A DNA stretch of 64,000 bases from Ectopseudomonas composti. GTDB lineage: Bacteria; Pseudomonadota; Gammaproteobacteria; Pseudomonadales; Pseudomonadaceae. The stretch is taken from positions 62,001 through 126,000 of the forward strand of contig NZ_LSSW01000028.1 of assembly GCF_001567565.1 (NCBI RefSeq), written 5' to 3'. Made by a program: the position numbers and the translations under genes. Below, one piece after another: positions 8,527 to 18,345 of this stretch (within the stretch, counting starts at the first letter, position 1; every line of letters begins with the position of its first letter). The notes beneath the pieces are model-generated. The model searched no databases, was not told the origin of the DNA, and saw nothing but the letters and a program-made list of their open reading frames with translations.

Positions 8527-9554
8527 GCGCTACCTCCATTCGCCTGCACAACTGCCGCAAGGCGTTCGCCGACGGCACCGTCGCCGTGGATGACCTCAGC
8601 CTGGAGATCCAGGCCGGCGAGACCCTGGCCATCCTCGGCCCGTCCGGCTGCGGCAAGACCACCACATTGCGCTTGATCGCCGGCCTCGAACGGCCGGATG
8701 CCGGGCAAGTGCTGTTCGCCGGGAACGACGTCACGCCACTGCCCATCGAGCGCCGCGACGTGGGCATGGTGTTCCAGAACTACGCGTTGTTCCCCAATCT
8801 CAACGTGGCCGACAACATCGTTTACGGCCTCAAGGTGCGCAAGGTACCGCGTGCCGAACGGGAGAAGCGCTGCGCCGAGCTGCTCGAACTGGTCGGCCTG
8901 CAAGGCTATGGCCACCGCGCCATTCATGAACTCTCCGGCGGCCAGCGCCAGCGCGTCGCCCTGGCCCGCGCCGTGGCGCCACGCCCGCGCGTGCTGCTGC
9001 TGGATGAACCGCTGGCGGCCCTGGATGCGCAGTTGCGCGAACGCCTGCGTAGCGAGCTGGGCCAGTTGCTGCGCGAGCTGGCCATCACCGCCGTGTTCGT
9101 CACCCATGACCAGGGCGAAGCCATGGCCCTGGGCGACCGCATTCTGGTGATGGAGCGTGGCCGTATCGCTCAACTGGCCACGCCGCGCGCGCTGTATCAG
9201 CAGCCGGCCAATGCCTTCGTGGCGAATTTCATCGGCACCCTGAACGCCTTCGCGGTGCTCGGTCGCACGGCCAATGGCGTACAGGTCAACGGTGGCGAGT
9301 TGCCGTGGAGTGCCAGCGAATTGCCGAACACGCTGTACTGCCGCCCTGAGCACCTGCAGGTGACCAGTGCGCCGGGCCACGTGCGCGGACGCTTGCTCGG
9401 GCAATTCTTCCAGGGCGCGCAGAGCCGCCTGCTGGTGGACGTGGGCGGCGCGCAGCCGTTGTCGGTGGACAGCAGCGACGACCGCCTGCTCACCCCCGGC
9501 GATATGATCAACCTGGCCGTCGAGCCACAGCGAGTGTTCAGCCTCAATGCCTGA
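8523..9554 (+). CDS. ABC transporter ATP-binding protein
   Basis: A 343-residue ATPase from ATG 8523, which overlaps the permease stop. Visible motifs are Walker A GPSGCGKTT, the Q-loop in MVFQNYALFPN, signature LSGGQRQRVALARA, Walker B VLLLDEPLAALD and the H-loop VTHDQGEA. A C-terminal TOBE-like regulatory domain follows from about residue 240. This architecture fits importers of the spermidine/iron/phosphonate class. It powers the two permeases encoded upstream. A longer in-frame extension to 7890 overlaps the permease gene and is rejected. Confidence 0.9.
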   Translation: MSATSIRLHNCRKAFADGTVAVDDLSLEIQAGETLAILGPSGCGKTTTLRLIAGLERPDAGQVLFAGNDVTPLPIERRDVGMVFQNYALFPNLNVADNIVYGLKVRKVPRAEREKRCAELLELVGLQGYGHRAIHELSGGQRQRVALARAVAPRPRVLLLDEPLAALDAQLRERLRSELGQLLRELAITAVFVTHDQGEAMALGDRILVMERGRIAQLATPRALYQQPANAFVANFIGTLNAFAVLGRTANGVQVNGGELPWSASELPNTLYCRPEHLQVTSAPGHVRGRLLGQFFQGAQSRLLVDVGGAQPLSVDSSDDRLLTPGDMINLAVEPQRVFSLNA

Positions 9555-10398
9555 TGTCATCCCCAACGCTTCGACCTTCCTGATCGCGCAGATCAGCGAC
9601 CTGCACCTCAAGGCCAGCGGCAAGCTGAGTTACGGGGTGGTCGATACCCTGGCGGCGCTGCGCCGTGCGGTCGCGCACCTCAACGCCAGCCAGCCGCGCC
9701 CGGATATCGTGCTTATCAGCGGTGATCTGGTGGACTTCGGCCAGCCGGACGAATACGCCGTGCTGCGCCCCGAGCTCGAGCGTCTGGCCATGCCCTATTA
9801 CCTGGTGCCCGGCAATCATGATGATCGCGCGCATCTGCTGGCAGCCTTCGCTGACCACGCCTATCTGCCACCATCGCCCGAGGCGCCGCTGGACTGGGTC
9901 GTCGATACCCATCCCGTACGCCTGATCGGTCTCGACACGACGATTCTCGGTAGCCACGGCGGGCAGCTGCAGGACAGCCAGTTGCGCTGGCTGGATGCTC
10001 AGCTGGCGCTGCGCCCGCAGGTGCCGACGGTGCTGGTTCTGCATCACCCGCCATTCATCAGCGGCATCGGCCATATGGACCGCGAGCCGTTTGGCAATGC
10101 GGCGGCGCTGAAATGGCTGATTGGCGGCCACCCGCAGGTGGAACGGCTGCTTTGCGGGCACCTGCACCGGCCAATCCAGCGGCGCTTCGGCGGCAGCCTG
10201 TGTTGCGTCTGCCCCGGGGTTTCCCATCAGATCGTGCTGGACCTGCAGCCCAGCGCCCCGGCGCATTTCAACCTGGAGCCGCCTGGCTATCTGCTGCACC
10301 ACTGGCACGCGGAACATGGGCTGGTCACGCACAGCGGCGTGTTCGGCGAATATCCGGGGCCGTATCCGTTCTATGACGCCAATGGCCTGATCGACTGA
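9547..10398 (+). CDS. Metallophosphoesterase (class III phosphodiesterase)
   Basis: A 283-residue calcineurin-like phosphoesterase with the complete metal-ligand set in order: DLH near residue 17, GDLVD, GNHDD, HHPP and GHLH. This set binds a dinuclear metal centre and is shared with cyclic-nucleotide phosphodiesterase CpdA and glycerophosphodiesterases. The gene overlaps the ATPase gene by 8 bases. It lacks a signal peptide, so it acts in the cytoplasm. In this operon it most likely hydrolyses the imported compound; a phosphodiester such as a glycerophosphodiester is the simplest proposal. A role in cAMP breakdown cannot be excluded. Confidence 0.82.
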   Translation: MPDVIPNASTFLIAQISDLHLKASGKLSYGVVDTLAALRRAVAHLNASQPRPDIVLISGDLVDFGQPDEYAVLRPELERLAMPYYLVPGNHDDRAHLLAAFADHAYLPPSPEAPLDWVVDTHPVRLIGLDTTILGSHGGQLQDSQLRWLDAQLALRPQVPTVLVLHHPPFISGIGHMDREPFGNAAALKWLIGGHPQVERLLCGHLHRPIQRRFGGSLCCVCPGVSHQIVLDLQPSAPAHFNLEPPGYLLHHWHAEHGLVTHSGVFGEYPGPYPFYDANGLID

Positions 10399-10423
10399 GC
10401 GGTGGCTCCCCGGTACTCGCGGC

Positions 10424-11548
10424 TTACTTGGTCGCCTTGAGCACCACGAACTTCGGGTTGGCCGCGACCTGTTCGACACCACGGAACAGGCGCTTGAGCT
10501 TGGCGTGATAGCCCAGGTGGCGGTTGCCGACGATCCACAGTTCGCCGCCCGTGACCAGCGCCGCGCGGGCCTGCTGGAACATGCGCCAGGCGAGGAAGTC
10601 GCCGACCACCTGCTGCTGGTGGAAGGGCGGGTTGCACAGCACCAGATCCAGCGAGTCGGCCGGCTGCTCGGCCAGGCCGTCGCCGGCGCGGATGGTCACC
10701 GGGCGCTCGCCCAGGGCCGACTGCCAGTTCTCTGCAGCGGACTGCACGGCCATATAGGACTCGTCCACCAGGGTCAGCTCGGCTTGCGGGCTGCCCAGGG
10801 CATAGGCGATGCCGAGCACGCCGTTGCCGCAGCCGAGATCGGCAACCCGACGCGCGTCCAGATGGTGCGGCAGATGCGGCAGGAAGGCGCGGGTGCCGAT
10901 GTCCAGGCCGTCGCGGCAGAACACGTTGGCATGGTTGAGCAACTCCAGTGCCGGTTTGTCCAGGCGATAGCGAGTCGGGTAGGGCGAGCGGGGCGCTGCC
11001 TTGGTTTCGGGCGTAGCACTGAGCAGGCGGGCTTTCTTCACCGCCAGCGAGGCCTGCACCGGGCCGATGTATTGCTCCAGCAGATCGCCAGCGGCGCGGG
11101 GCAGGTGCTTGATCATCGCGCCGGCAATCACCTGGGCGCCTGGCGCCATCTGGCCGTGCAGGCGAAGCAGTTGCTCCTCCAGCAGCGCCAGGGTCTTGGG
11201 TACGCGGATCAGCACCCAGTCGAACGGCCCCTGTGGCGTTTCGCTGCTCGGCAGAAAACTCACCCAGTCATGGCTCAAGCCGTTGCTGGCGAGGTTCTTC
11301 TGCAGGGCCAGATAGCCCAGGTGCGAGTCGCCACTGCTGGTCACCTGGCAATGCCCGGCCAGCGAGCAGGCCAGGGCACCGAAGCTGTCGTTGAGCAGCA
11401 GCACGCGGCTGCCTGCTTCGAGGCCTTGTTCGTGCAGGTGATTGAGCAGGTATTCGTCGGCCGCGTCGAATGCCTGCAGGGGTTCGTTTGCCTGATGCGG
11501 CTGGCGCTGCAGCTCGAGGCTGGCGAAGGGGGTGTCGAGAATAGGCAT
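10424..11548 (-). CDS. rlmG: 23S rRNA (guanine-N2)-methyltransferase RlmG
   Basis: A 374-residue methyltransferase with two tandem Rossmann-like halves, as in RlmG/RsmC. The C-terminal catalytic half has the SAM motif ADLGCGNGVLGIAYAL and the NPPF catalytic motif (LVLCNPPFHQQQ). RlmG methylates G1835 (E. coli numbering) of 23S rRNA. Length and motif order fit the family. It is divergent from fpr, with 69 bases between the starts. A long opposite-strand reading frame through this gene is an artefact of GC-rich coding sequence. Confidence 0.9.
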   Translation of the reverse strand: MPILDTPFASLELQRQPHQANEPLQAFDAADEYLLNHLHEQGLEAGSRVLLLNDSFGALACSLAGHCQVTSSGDSHLGYLALQKNLASNGLSHDWVSFLPSSETPQGPFDWVLIRVPKTLALLEEQLLRLHGQMAPGAQVIAGAMIKHLPRAAGDLLEQYIGPVQASLAVKKARLLSATPETKAAPRSPYPTRYRLDKPALELLNHANVFCRDGLDIGTRAFLPHLPHHLDARRVADLGCGNGVLGIAYALGSPQAELTLVDESYMAVQSAAENWQSALGERPVTIRAGDGLAEQPADSLDLVLCNPPFHQQQVVGDFLAWRMFQQARAALVTGGELWIVGNRHLGYHAKLKRLFRGVEQVAANPKFVVLKATK

Positions 11549-11617
11549 GCAAACCTTCGGTGTTTGTCGTCGGCCGATTGCGCCAGACTGGGCAGGTATT
11601 CAATGAAGGGGGCGATT

Positions 11618-12394
11618 ATGACCGTCAGCGATGACAAGTTCACCCGTCAGACCCTGCTCGATGTGCAGACGCTGACGCCGAGCCTGTTCACCCTGCGCAC
11701 CACACGCGATGCCGGGTTTCGTTTCCGTGCCGGGCAGTTCGTGCGTCTGGGAGTGGAAAAGGCCGATGGTTCGTTGGTGTGGCGCGCCTACTCGCTGGTG
11801 TCTGCGCCGCATGACGAGTTCCTCGAGTTCTTCTCCATCGTGGTGCCGGGCGGTGAGTTCACCAGCGAACTGAGTCGCTTGCGCGTTGGCGACAGTCTGC
11901 TGGTGGAGAAACAGGCCACCGGCTTTCTGACCCTGGATCGCTTCGTCGATGGCCGCGATCTGTGGCTGCTGGGTAGCGGCACCGGTATCGCCCCATTCCT
12001 GTCGATCCTGCAGGACTTCGAGGTGTGGCAGCGCTTCGAGCGCATCGTATTGGTCTACAGCGCGCGAACCGCCGCCGAGCTGGCCTATCAGCCGATGATC
12101 CGTGGTTTCGCCGAGCTCGAGCACCTGGCCGAGTTCGCCCACAAGCTCACCTACTTGCCGGTGGTCACCCGCGAACAGGTGCCGGGTTGCCTGGCGGCGC
12201 GCATCACCGACTTGCTCGACAACGGCGAGCTGGAGCGTGCCGCTGCTCTGCAACTGACCCCGGAGCACTCGCGGGTGATGATCTGCGGCAACCCGCAGAT
12301 GATCGACGACATTCGTCAGCGTCTGAAGGCGCGCGGGCTGAACCTGAGCCTTACGCGGCGGCCCGGGCAGGTGGCAGTCGAAAACTACTGGTGA
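11618..12394 (+). CDS. fpr: Ferredoxin/flavodoxin-NADP(+) reductase
   Basis: A 258-residue FAD protein, the length of Pseudomonas Fpr. ATG 11618 follows a GGGGG-rich ribosome site. It has the FAD-binding RAYSL motif, the NADP loop GSGTGIAPFLS, the MICGNPQMI segment and the C-terminal aromatic ENYW that stacks on FAD. It exchanges electrons between NADPH and ferredoxin/flavodoxin, supporting iron-sulphur and oxidative-stress metabolism. Its TGA (12392-12394) is followed directly by the stop of the convergent CNNM gene, within a TGATCA palindrome. Confidence 0.92.
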   Translation: MTVSDDKFTRQTLLDVQTLTPSLFTLRTTRDAGFRFRAGQFVRLGVEKADGSLVWRAYSLVSAPHDEFLEFFSIVVPGGEFTSELSRLRVGDSLLVEKQATGFLTLDRFVDGRDLWLLGSGTGIAPFLSILQDFEVWQRFERIVLVYSARTAAELAYQPMIRGFAELEHLAEFAHKLTYLPVVTREQVPGCLAARITDLLDNGELERAAALQLTPEHSRVMICGNPQMIDDIRQRLKARGLNLSLTRRPGQVAVENYW

Positions 12395-13420
12395 TCAATC
12401 GGCGCGGATTGCCTTGATCCGATGCTCCCAGCGGCGCTTGGCGAAGCGGCGCATGTTGGGGATATCGTCGGTTTCGTCGAGGATCGGTTTACCGATGATG
12501 GTTTCCATGATGTCTTCCAGCGTCACCAGGCCGCGCCAGCTGCCGAACTCGTCGTACACCAGGCACATGTGCTGACGCTCCTGCATCAGCAGGGTCATCA
12601 GGTTTTCCACGTTCATGCTTTCCGGCACGACCTTGAGCGGCTTCATGATCTGCGTGATCGGCTCGCCATCGTTCTCGGCGGCTAGGGCGTCGTAACGGAA
12701 CACCACGCCCAGCGGCGACTCGTCTTCGCCGATTACCGGGTAACGGGAGAACTGGCTCTCGCGGGCGCGCGCCTTGAACGCAGCGATGGACTCGTCCGGC
12801 GCCGCCGATTCGCAGACGATACGCGGGGTCATGATGTCGCGCAGACGAATTTCGTGCAGGTCGAGAATGTTGCTGATCACCCGGTGCTCGTCTTCGTCGA
12901 GCTTGCCCACTTCGCGGCCTAGCAGGGTCAGCGCCTTGATTTCCTGGCGAATGTCGTGCTCCGGCTCCTTGCCGCCGAACAGGCGCATGATCAGGTCTGA
13001 CATCACGATAAACGGCTTGAGCAGCAGGATCATCGCCCGCAGCAGGCCCGGCAGGATGGGCGCCAGGGTACGCCAGTAGCGGGCACCGATGGTCTTCGGC
13101 AGAATTTCCGAGAGCACCAGAATCAGCAGGGTCATGATCGCCGAGGCGATGCCCAGGTAACCGTCACCAAAGACGATGGTGACCTGTGCACCGACGCCGG
13201 TCGCACCGACGGTATGTGCGACGGTGTTGAGGGTCAGGATGGCCGCCAGCGGCTGGTCGATCTTGTCTTTGAGTTCTTTCAGCCTTTCGTACAGCTGCGG
13301 TCTTTCGACCTTCTGCTGAGCGATGTAACTGGGCGTGAGGGAGAGCAGGGCGGCTTCGAGGATGGAACAGATGAACGAAACCAGAATGGAGAGGACAGCG
13401 AACGCTATCAGGAGTGTCAT
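12395..13420 (-). CDS. CNNM (DUF21) and CBS domain membrane protein, CorB/YfjD type
   Basis: The preferred start at 13420 gives 341 residues. The N-terminal DUF21 transmembrane domain has three to four helices (first at MTLLIAFAVLSILVSFICS; later LLILVLSEILPKTIGA), followed by a CBS pair (RDIMTPRIVCESA; VVFRYDALAAE; LVTLEDIMETIIGKPI). Family members mediate magnesium/divalent-cation transport or efflux regulation. The frame stays open upstream to a GTG at 13567, but the extra segment is not membrane-like. No start has a strong ribosome site, so the start is uncertain. Confidence 0.82.
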   Translation of the reverse strand: MTLLIAFAVLSILVSFICSILEAALLSLTPSYIAQQKVERPQLYERLKELKDKIDQPLAAILTLNTVAHTVGATGVGAQVTIVFGDGYLGIASAIMTLLILVLSEILPKTIGARYWRTLAPILPGLLRAMILLLKPFIVMSDLIMRLFGGKEPEHDIRQEIKALTLLGREVGKLDEDEHRVISNILDLHEIRLRDIMTPRIVCESAAPDESIAAFKARARESQFSRYPVIGEDESPLGVVFRYDALAAENDGEPITQIMKPLKVVPESMNVENLMTLLMQERQHMCLVYDEFGSWRGLVTLEDIMETIIGKPILDETDDIPNMRRFAKRRWEHRIKAIRAD

Positions 13421-13618
13421 GTAGGGGGATAAGTGACCAAGGGCCTGCCAATCTAACGCAAGCTCCGTGGAAAAAGCAGAAAAGCTGCAACATTTCATTT
13501 CGTGATGCCGGCGCAGGCAGCGTTCGCTGGCCCGACCTCTTGCTTGCCCGGATATCACCGACTGCACCTGGCCAAGCTTCGACTAGGCTAAAGGAACAAT
13601 CTCTGGGGAGGCTCCTCC

Positions 13619-13867
13619 ATGCCGCTTGAACATCACCCGCTGAATCGCGAGTTTCCGCAGCATCACGATGCGCTGCGCCAGCTGATGCAAAGTGACCCGC
13701 ACTTTCCTCGCCTGGCAGAGGAATACGAGGCGCTGGACAAGCGCATCTACGAAATCGAGGACGGTCGCGAGGCTGCTGACGACCTGATCCTGCAGGGGCT
13801 CAAGCTGCAGAGGGTGGGGCTCAAGGATGAAATCGCCGAACTGCTGCGCAAGGCAGGCGGTGCTTGA
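13619..13867 (+). CDS. YdcH family (DUF465) small protein, first copy
   Basis: An 82-residue acidic helical protein with the DUF465 signature EEYEALDKRIYEIEDG and a following helix LKLQRVGLKDEIAELLRKA. A strong GGGGAGG ribosome site precedes ATG 13619. DUF465 proteins are short helical-hairpin proteins whose function is not established. A near-copy lies 68 bases downstream (13936), and an ANR-type site overlaps the end of this gene, so the two are probably separately regulated. Confidence 0.85.
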   Translation: MPLEHHPLNREFPQHHDALRQLMQSDPHFPRLAEEYEALDKRIYEIEDGREAADDLILQGLKLQRVGLKDEIAELLRKAGGA

Positions 13868-13877
13868 TCCTGATCAA
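13864..13877. promoter_or_regulatory. ANR/FNR-type binding site, perfect consensus
   Basis: TTGATCCTGATCAA matches TTGAT-N4-ATCAA at all ten specified bases. It overlaps the stop of the first DUF465 gene. A -10-like TAGGCT starts at 13900, 29.5 bases from the site centre, exactly the spacing of a class II activated promoter. The predicted start near 13912 gives a short leader to the gene at 13936. Confidence 0.75.
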
Positions 13878-13935
13878 ATGAAAGGTCGACGTGTGGCGCT
13901 AGGCTGGAGCCCTCTTTCCTGTCGGAGGCTTCATC

Positions 13936-14214
13936 ATGCACGTCGACCATCATCCGCTGGTTCATGACTTTCCCGAACTGCGCAGCGAACTGCAGCGCCT
14001 TAGGCAGAGCGACGAACAGTTCTCTCGCCAGGCCGAAGAATACGAAGCGCTGGACAAGCGCATCTGTCGTATCGAAGACGGTATCGAGTTGCTCGATGAC
14101 GTCACTCTCAGCGCCCTGAAACTCAACCGCGTCGCGCTCAAGGACGATCTGGCGCGCCAGCTCAAGCGTGCCTCCGGGCAGTGCTGTGGGTGTGGCAACG
14201 GTTGCAAGGGGTGA
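13936..14214 (+). CDS. YdcH family (DUF465) small protein, second copy with cysteine-rich tail
   Basis: A 92-residue paralogue of the 13619 product. They share HHPL near the N terminus, EEYEALDKRI, IEDG and LKLNRVALKDDLA. It differs by a C-terminal extension ending in CCGCGNGCKG, four cysteines in seven residues, which looks suited to binding metal or a redox role; that is inference. A GGAGG site lies 5' of the ATG. The perfect ANR-type site at 13864 suggests induction at low oxygen. Confidence 0.83.
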   Translation: MHVDHHPLVHDFPELRSELQRLRQSDEQFSRQAEEYEALDKRICRIEDGIELLDDVTLSALKLNRVALKDDLARQLKRASGQCCGCGNGCKG

Positions 14215-14288
14215 TCGCCTAGCAACTACGGTGCGCGCAGCGGCCCTCTCGGAATTCATCCGGGCGATGCCAGCAAAACTGACAGCCT

Positions 14289-14783
14289 TCAATGCACGGG
14301 CGGGTTGATCAGATAGGTCAGCAACCCGTCCGCCTCGTCTTCCGTCCAGACTGCCCTTGGCGGTCTCGGCAACTCGCTCAACAACTGCTGCCAGAAGGCC
14401 AGGGCCACTTCGTCCTGGCGGTAGAAGCGCAGCAGCCAGGGGGGGCCGTCGCCCATCGCCTGATGCACCAGTGCGCGGCCGATACCCAGGCGGCGGTAGC
14501 GTTTGAGAATGAACAGGTCGGCGAACTCCGGCGCATCGATACCGGGCAGCTCGCTGCGTTCGACCAGCAGGAAACCGGCGATGAAACCATCGGCGAGGAT
14601 CAGGCTGGCGCTCCAGCCTGGCTCCTGCCAATAGCGCAGCAGGTGCTCCTCGTGGATATAGAAGCGGCCGTCCGTTTCGACGTCTTCCTGCTCCCAGTCC
14701 GAACTGTCGTAGGAGTAGAACTGGTAGAGGTTGCGGATCAGTGGCAACTGCTCGGCAGTGGTGGGCAGCAGTTCGATCTGCAT
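14289..14783 (-). CDS. GNAT family N-acetyltransferase
   Basis: A 164-residue protein with the GNAT core: a beta strand then ADLFILKRYRRLGIGRALVHQA, which contains the R-x-x-G-I-G-R acetyl-CoA pyrophosphate loop. AGGA lies 8 bases upstream of the ATG. It transfers an acetyl group from acetyl-CoA to an unknown amine. It is divergent from radA. Confidence 0.82.
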   Translation of the reverse strand: MQIELLPTTAEQLPLIRNLYQFYSYDSSDWEQEDVETDGRFYIHEEHLLRYWQEPGWSASLILADGFIAGFLLVERSELPGIDAPEFADLFILKRYRRLGIGRALVHQAMGDGPPWLLRFYRQDEVALAFWQQLLSELPRPPRAVWTEDEADGLLTYLINPPVH

Positions 14784-14880
14784 GGCGTTTCCTGGTGAGG
14801 GTCAGTGTCGGTGGTCTGTAAATCTATCCAGTAGTTCGGTATCGTTCCAGCCTTCGCTCAACAGGCAGGACGATTTCCCC

Positions 14881-16239
<1,359 letters not shown>

Positions 16240-16384
16240 CGCCATTGATAGCCGGGGCAATCCAGGGTTGGTGCGGTCCTGTCCTCGGTTGCATCCGGGG
16301 TCTGCCGATTTGTGGCGGGCGCGCAAGCGGCTTTGGCCGCGCTCCGGCATGCGGCGTTCTGCCGCGACCAGGCACCGGCGGAAA

Positions 16385-16398
16385 TTGATCGAGGTCAA
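16385..16398. promoter_or_regulatory. ANR/FNR-type binding site upstream of a 49-codon gene
   Basis: TTGATCGAGGTCAA matches 9 of 10 consensus bases (G for the first A of ATCAA, a common Pseudomonas variant). The site centre is 65 bases before the ATG at 16457. A class II promoter would start near 16433, leaving a 24-base leader with a GGGAG ribosome site. The -10 region (CAGCAT near 16421) is weak. Confidence 0.65.
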
Positions 16399-16456
16399 TG
16401 GGTAGCAGGCTAACGGAGCGCAGCATGAAACCGTACTCACTGAGGGAGACAGCATC

Positions 16457-16606
16457 ATGTTCCTGTTCTTCGATTTCTTTTCCCGTGCCTTCAACTTCGA
16501 CGCCCGGGCCGTGCAAACGCGTGATTCAGCGCAACGCGAGCGGCAACGTATCGAAGCCCGTCGTCAGCGCCGCCAGGAGTCCGAGGCTGCCTGCCGCCTC
16601 CACTGA
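16457..16606 (+). CDS. Small hypothetical protein, 49 residues
   Basis: A short gene with a clear GGGAG ribosome site 8 bases before ATG 16457 and a TGA at 16604-16606. The product starts with the very hydrophobic, aromatic MFLFFDFFSRAFNF and continues as a strongly basic, charged helix (RERQRIEARRQRRQ). This suggests an amphipathic or membrane-associated N terminus with a charged tail. I do not recognise the family. The ANR-type site upstream supports it being a real, low-oxygen-induced gene. It sits between radA and a CobW GTPase. Confidence 0.55.
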   Translation: MFLFFDFFSRAFNFDARAVQTRDSAQRERQRIEARRQRRQESEAACRLH

Positions 16607-16824
16607 GTGTTGCGGCTCGCTCTGCGCTCAGCAGGGTAGCAGCGCCTGCGGCGTACGGCTCTCGGCCAGCAGCGCCGAGGGGTAGTCTGAACCGGTCACT
16701 TGTTAGTCCTTGCAGCGCGCAGCCGAGGCTTGCTTCACGGCGGTCGGTGAGCGCGCTAAGGTGTCGGCCCTTTACGCCACCTCTGATCGTGGCGTGCACC
16801 TGATGCTCTGCGAGGACTGACTGC

Positions 16825-17799
16825 ATGCCGCCATCCGCTATTCCCGTCACCGTACTCACCGGTTTTCTCGGCGCAGGCAAGACCACCTTGTTGCGTCACA
16901 TGCTCAAGGCCGAGCATGGCCTGCGCCTGGCGGTGATCGAGAACGAGTTCAGCGCCACCCCCATCGACGGCCAGTTGCTCGGCGATGAACCGGTGAAACT
17001 GGTCACCCTGGCCAATGGCTGCGTGTGCTGCTCGATCCATGTCGAGCTGGAAAAGGCGCTGTACCTGTTCCTGGAGAAGCTCGACAGTGGCGAACTGGCC
17101 TTCGACCGCCTGGTGATCGAGTGCACGGGGTTGGCCGACCCGGCGCCCGTGGCGCAGACCTTCTTCGCCAGCGAGGAGCTGGCGGAGCGTTACCGGCTCG
17201 ATGGCATCGTCACCTTGGTCGATGCGGTCAACGCCGAGCGTCATCTGAGCGAAACCATCGCCCAGGCCCAGGTCGGTTTCGCTGACCTGATCTTGCTGAG
17301 CAAGACCGACCTTGCCGGCTCGGCAAGTGTCGAGGCGCTGCGGGGACGGCTGCAGCGGATCAACCGTCGTGCGCCGATCGAGGTGGTCGAGCATGGTCAT
17401 ATCGACCTGGCAGCGTTGCTCGATCTACGCGGCTTCGAACTCGATCCGACGCCGGCGCGCGGCCTGACCTTGCGTCCGCTGCTGCCAGCGGGCAAGACCG
17501 CGGACCGCATCCGCACGCTGGTGCTGGAGAGCGGAGAGGCAGTCGATCTGGAACGCCTCAGTGCATTCATGGAGGCTTTGCTGGCGCGTTTCGGCGATGC
17601 GCTGCTGCGCTACAAGGGGGTACTCGCGGTGGCCAACGAGCCGCGTCGCCTGGTGTTTCAGGGCGTGCTGCGACTCTATAGCTTCGACTGGGACAGGGAA
17701 TGGGCGGCGGATGAGGCGCGCGAGAGCGTACTGGTGTTCATCGGCGACGATCTACCCGAGGACGAAATCCGCCAGGGTTTCGCCGAATTACTCGGGTAG
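16825..17799 (+). CDS. CobW/YjiA family metal-chaperone GTPase
   Basis: A 324-residue P-loop GTPase. It has the G1 loop GFLGAGKT at residues 13-20, the conserved CxCC metal site (Cys66, Cys68, Cys69 in NGCVCCSI), the ECTGLADP switch region, the guanine-specificity SKTD, and a C-terminal CobW domain. COG0523 proteins of this type bind zinc or other divalent metals at CxCC and are thought to deliver them to client enzymes. No Zur-like site was seen upstream. It is convergent with mapZ, 5 bases between stops. Confidence 0.88.
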   Translation: MPPSAIPVTVLTGFLGAGKTTLLRHMLKAEHGLRLAVIENEFSATPIDGQLLGDEPVKLVTLANGCVCCSIHVELEKALYLFLEKLDSGELAFDRLVIECTGLADPAPVAQTFFASEELAERYRLDGIVTLVDAVNAERHLSETIAQAQVGFADLILLSKTDLAGSASVEALRGRLQRINRRAPIEVVEHGHIDLAALLDLRGFELDPTPARGLTLRPLLPAGKTADRIRTLVLESGEAVDLERLSAFMEALLARFGDALLRYKGVLAVANEPRRLVFQGVLRLYSFDWDREWAADEARESVLVFIGDDLPEDEIRQGFAELLG

Positions 17800-17804
17800 T
17801 CAGA

Positions 17805-18176
17805 TCAGGGCTGCTCGCCGAGGGCGGCAAGTTCCCGTTCCAGCAGGCTCTCGTCGCCCAGGTTGAGCTCGACCAGGCGACGCAGGTGGCTGATCGAATC
17901 CAGGTCGATATGGCGGCAGACGAAGCCGAGATAGCCCGCCTGGGTTCGGGTCAGCAGCACTTCCATTTTCACCCGCGCCTCGTCGCCGAGCTGGATATGC
18001 GCTTCGAGCGGCTGGTCCGGGTCAGCGTTCCAGTTTGTCGGGGTCTCGACCATCAGGCCCTTGAGCGACAGGTCATGCAGCACCGCCGACCAGCGCCGTT
18101 CGCCTTGCACGAGCTCGGTAGGGGCGTCGAAGGCGATGCGCTGAAAGCGCCGACGCTCGTTGGCTGTATCACTCAT
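17805..18176 (-). CDS. mapZ: PilZ domain protein MapZ
   Basis: A 123-residue single-domain PilZ protein. The cyclic-di-GMP motifs are present: the arginine cluster [10 protein letters not shown] near the N terminus and DLSLKG (D/NxSxxG). The C-terminal stretch [20 protein letters not shown] is essentially that of P. aeruginosa MapZ (PA4608), which binds cyclic-di-GMP and then inhibits the chemotaxis methyltransferase CheR. The start at 18176 has a GGAG site; the longer frame to 18299 is not family-like. The locus also holds morA, whose enzyme could make or destroy its ligand. Confidence 0.9.
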   Translation of the reverse strand: MSDTANERRRFQRIAFDAPTELVQGERRWSAVLHDLSLKGLMVETPTNWNADPDQPLEAHIQLGDEARVKMEVLLTRTQAGYLGFVCRHIDLDSISHLRRLVELNLGDESLLERELAALGEQP

Positions 18177-18345
18177 TCCTGAACTCCGATCTGCAGGTTT
18201 CCCAACACTATAGCCAAGGCGGCTGTGGTCGGTGGCGAATTGTATCGAGTTGCACGAACGGTAGCGCGGGTTGTTTGACAGCAGGGGTGACCTGACCAAA
18301 GCTCCTTATGCAGTTTCAATCAATCGATATTGCGGGGCGATAGAT

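Noticed and set aside
10505..11617. In-frame extension of fpr across rlmG
   Set aside because: The extension is antisense to RlmG; Fpr of family length starts at 11618 with a good ribosome site.
18298..18320. Possible ANR site before the DUF3015 gene
   Set aside because: The sequence ATCAATCGATATTG looks palindromic but has no TTGAT-N4-ATCAA arrangement.
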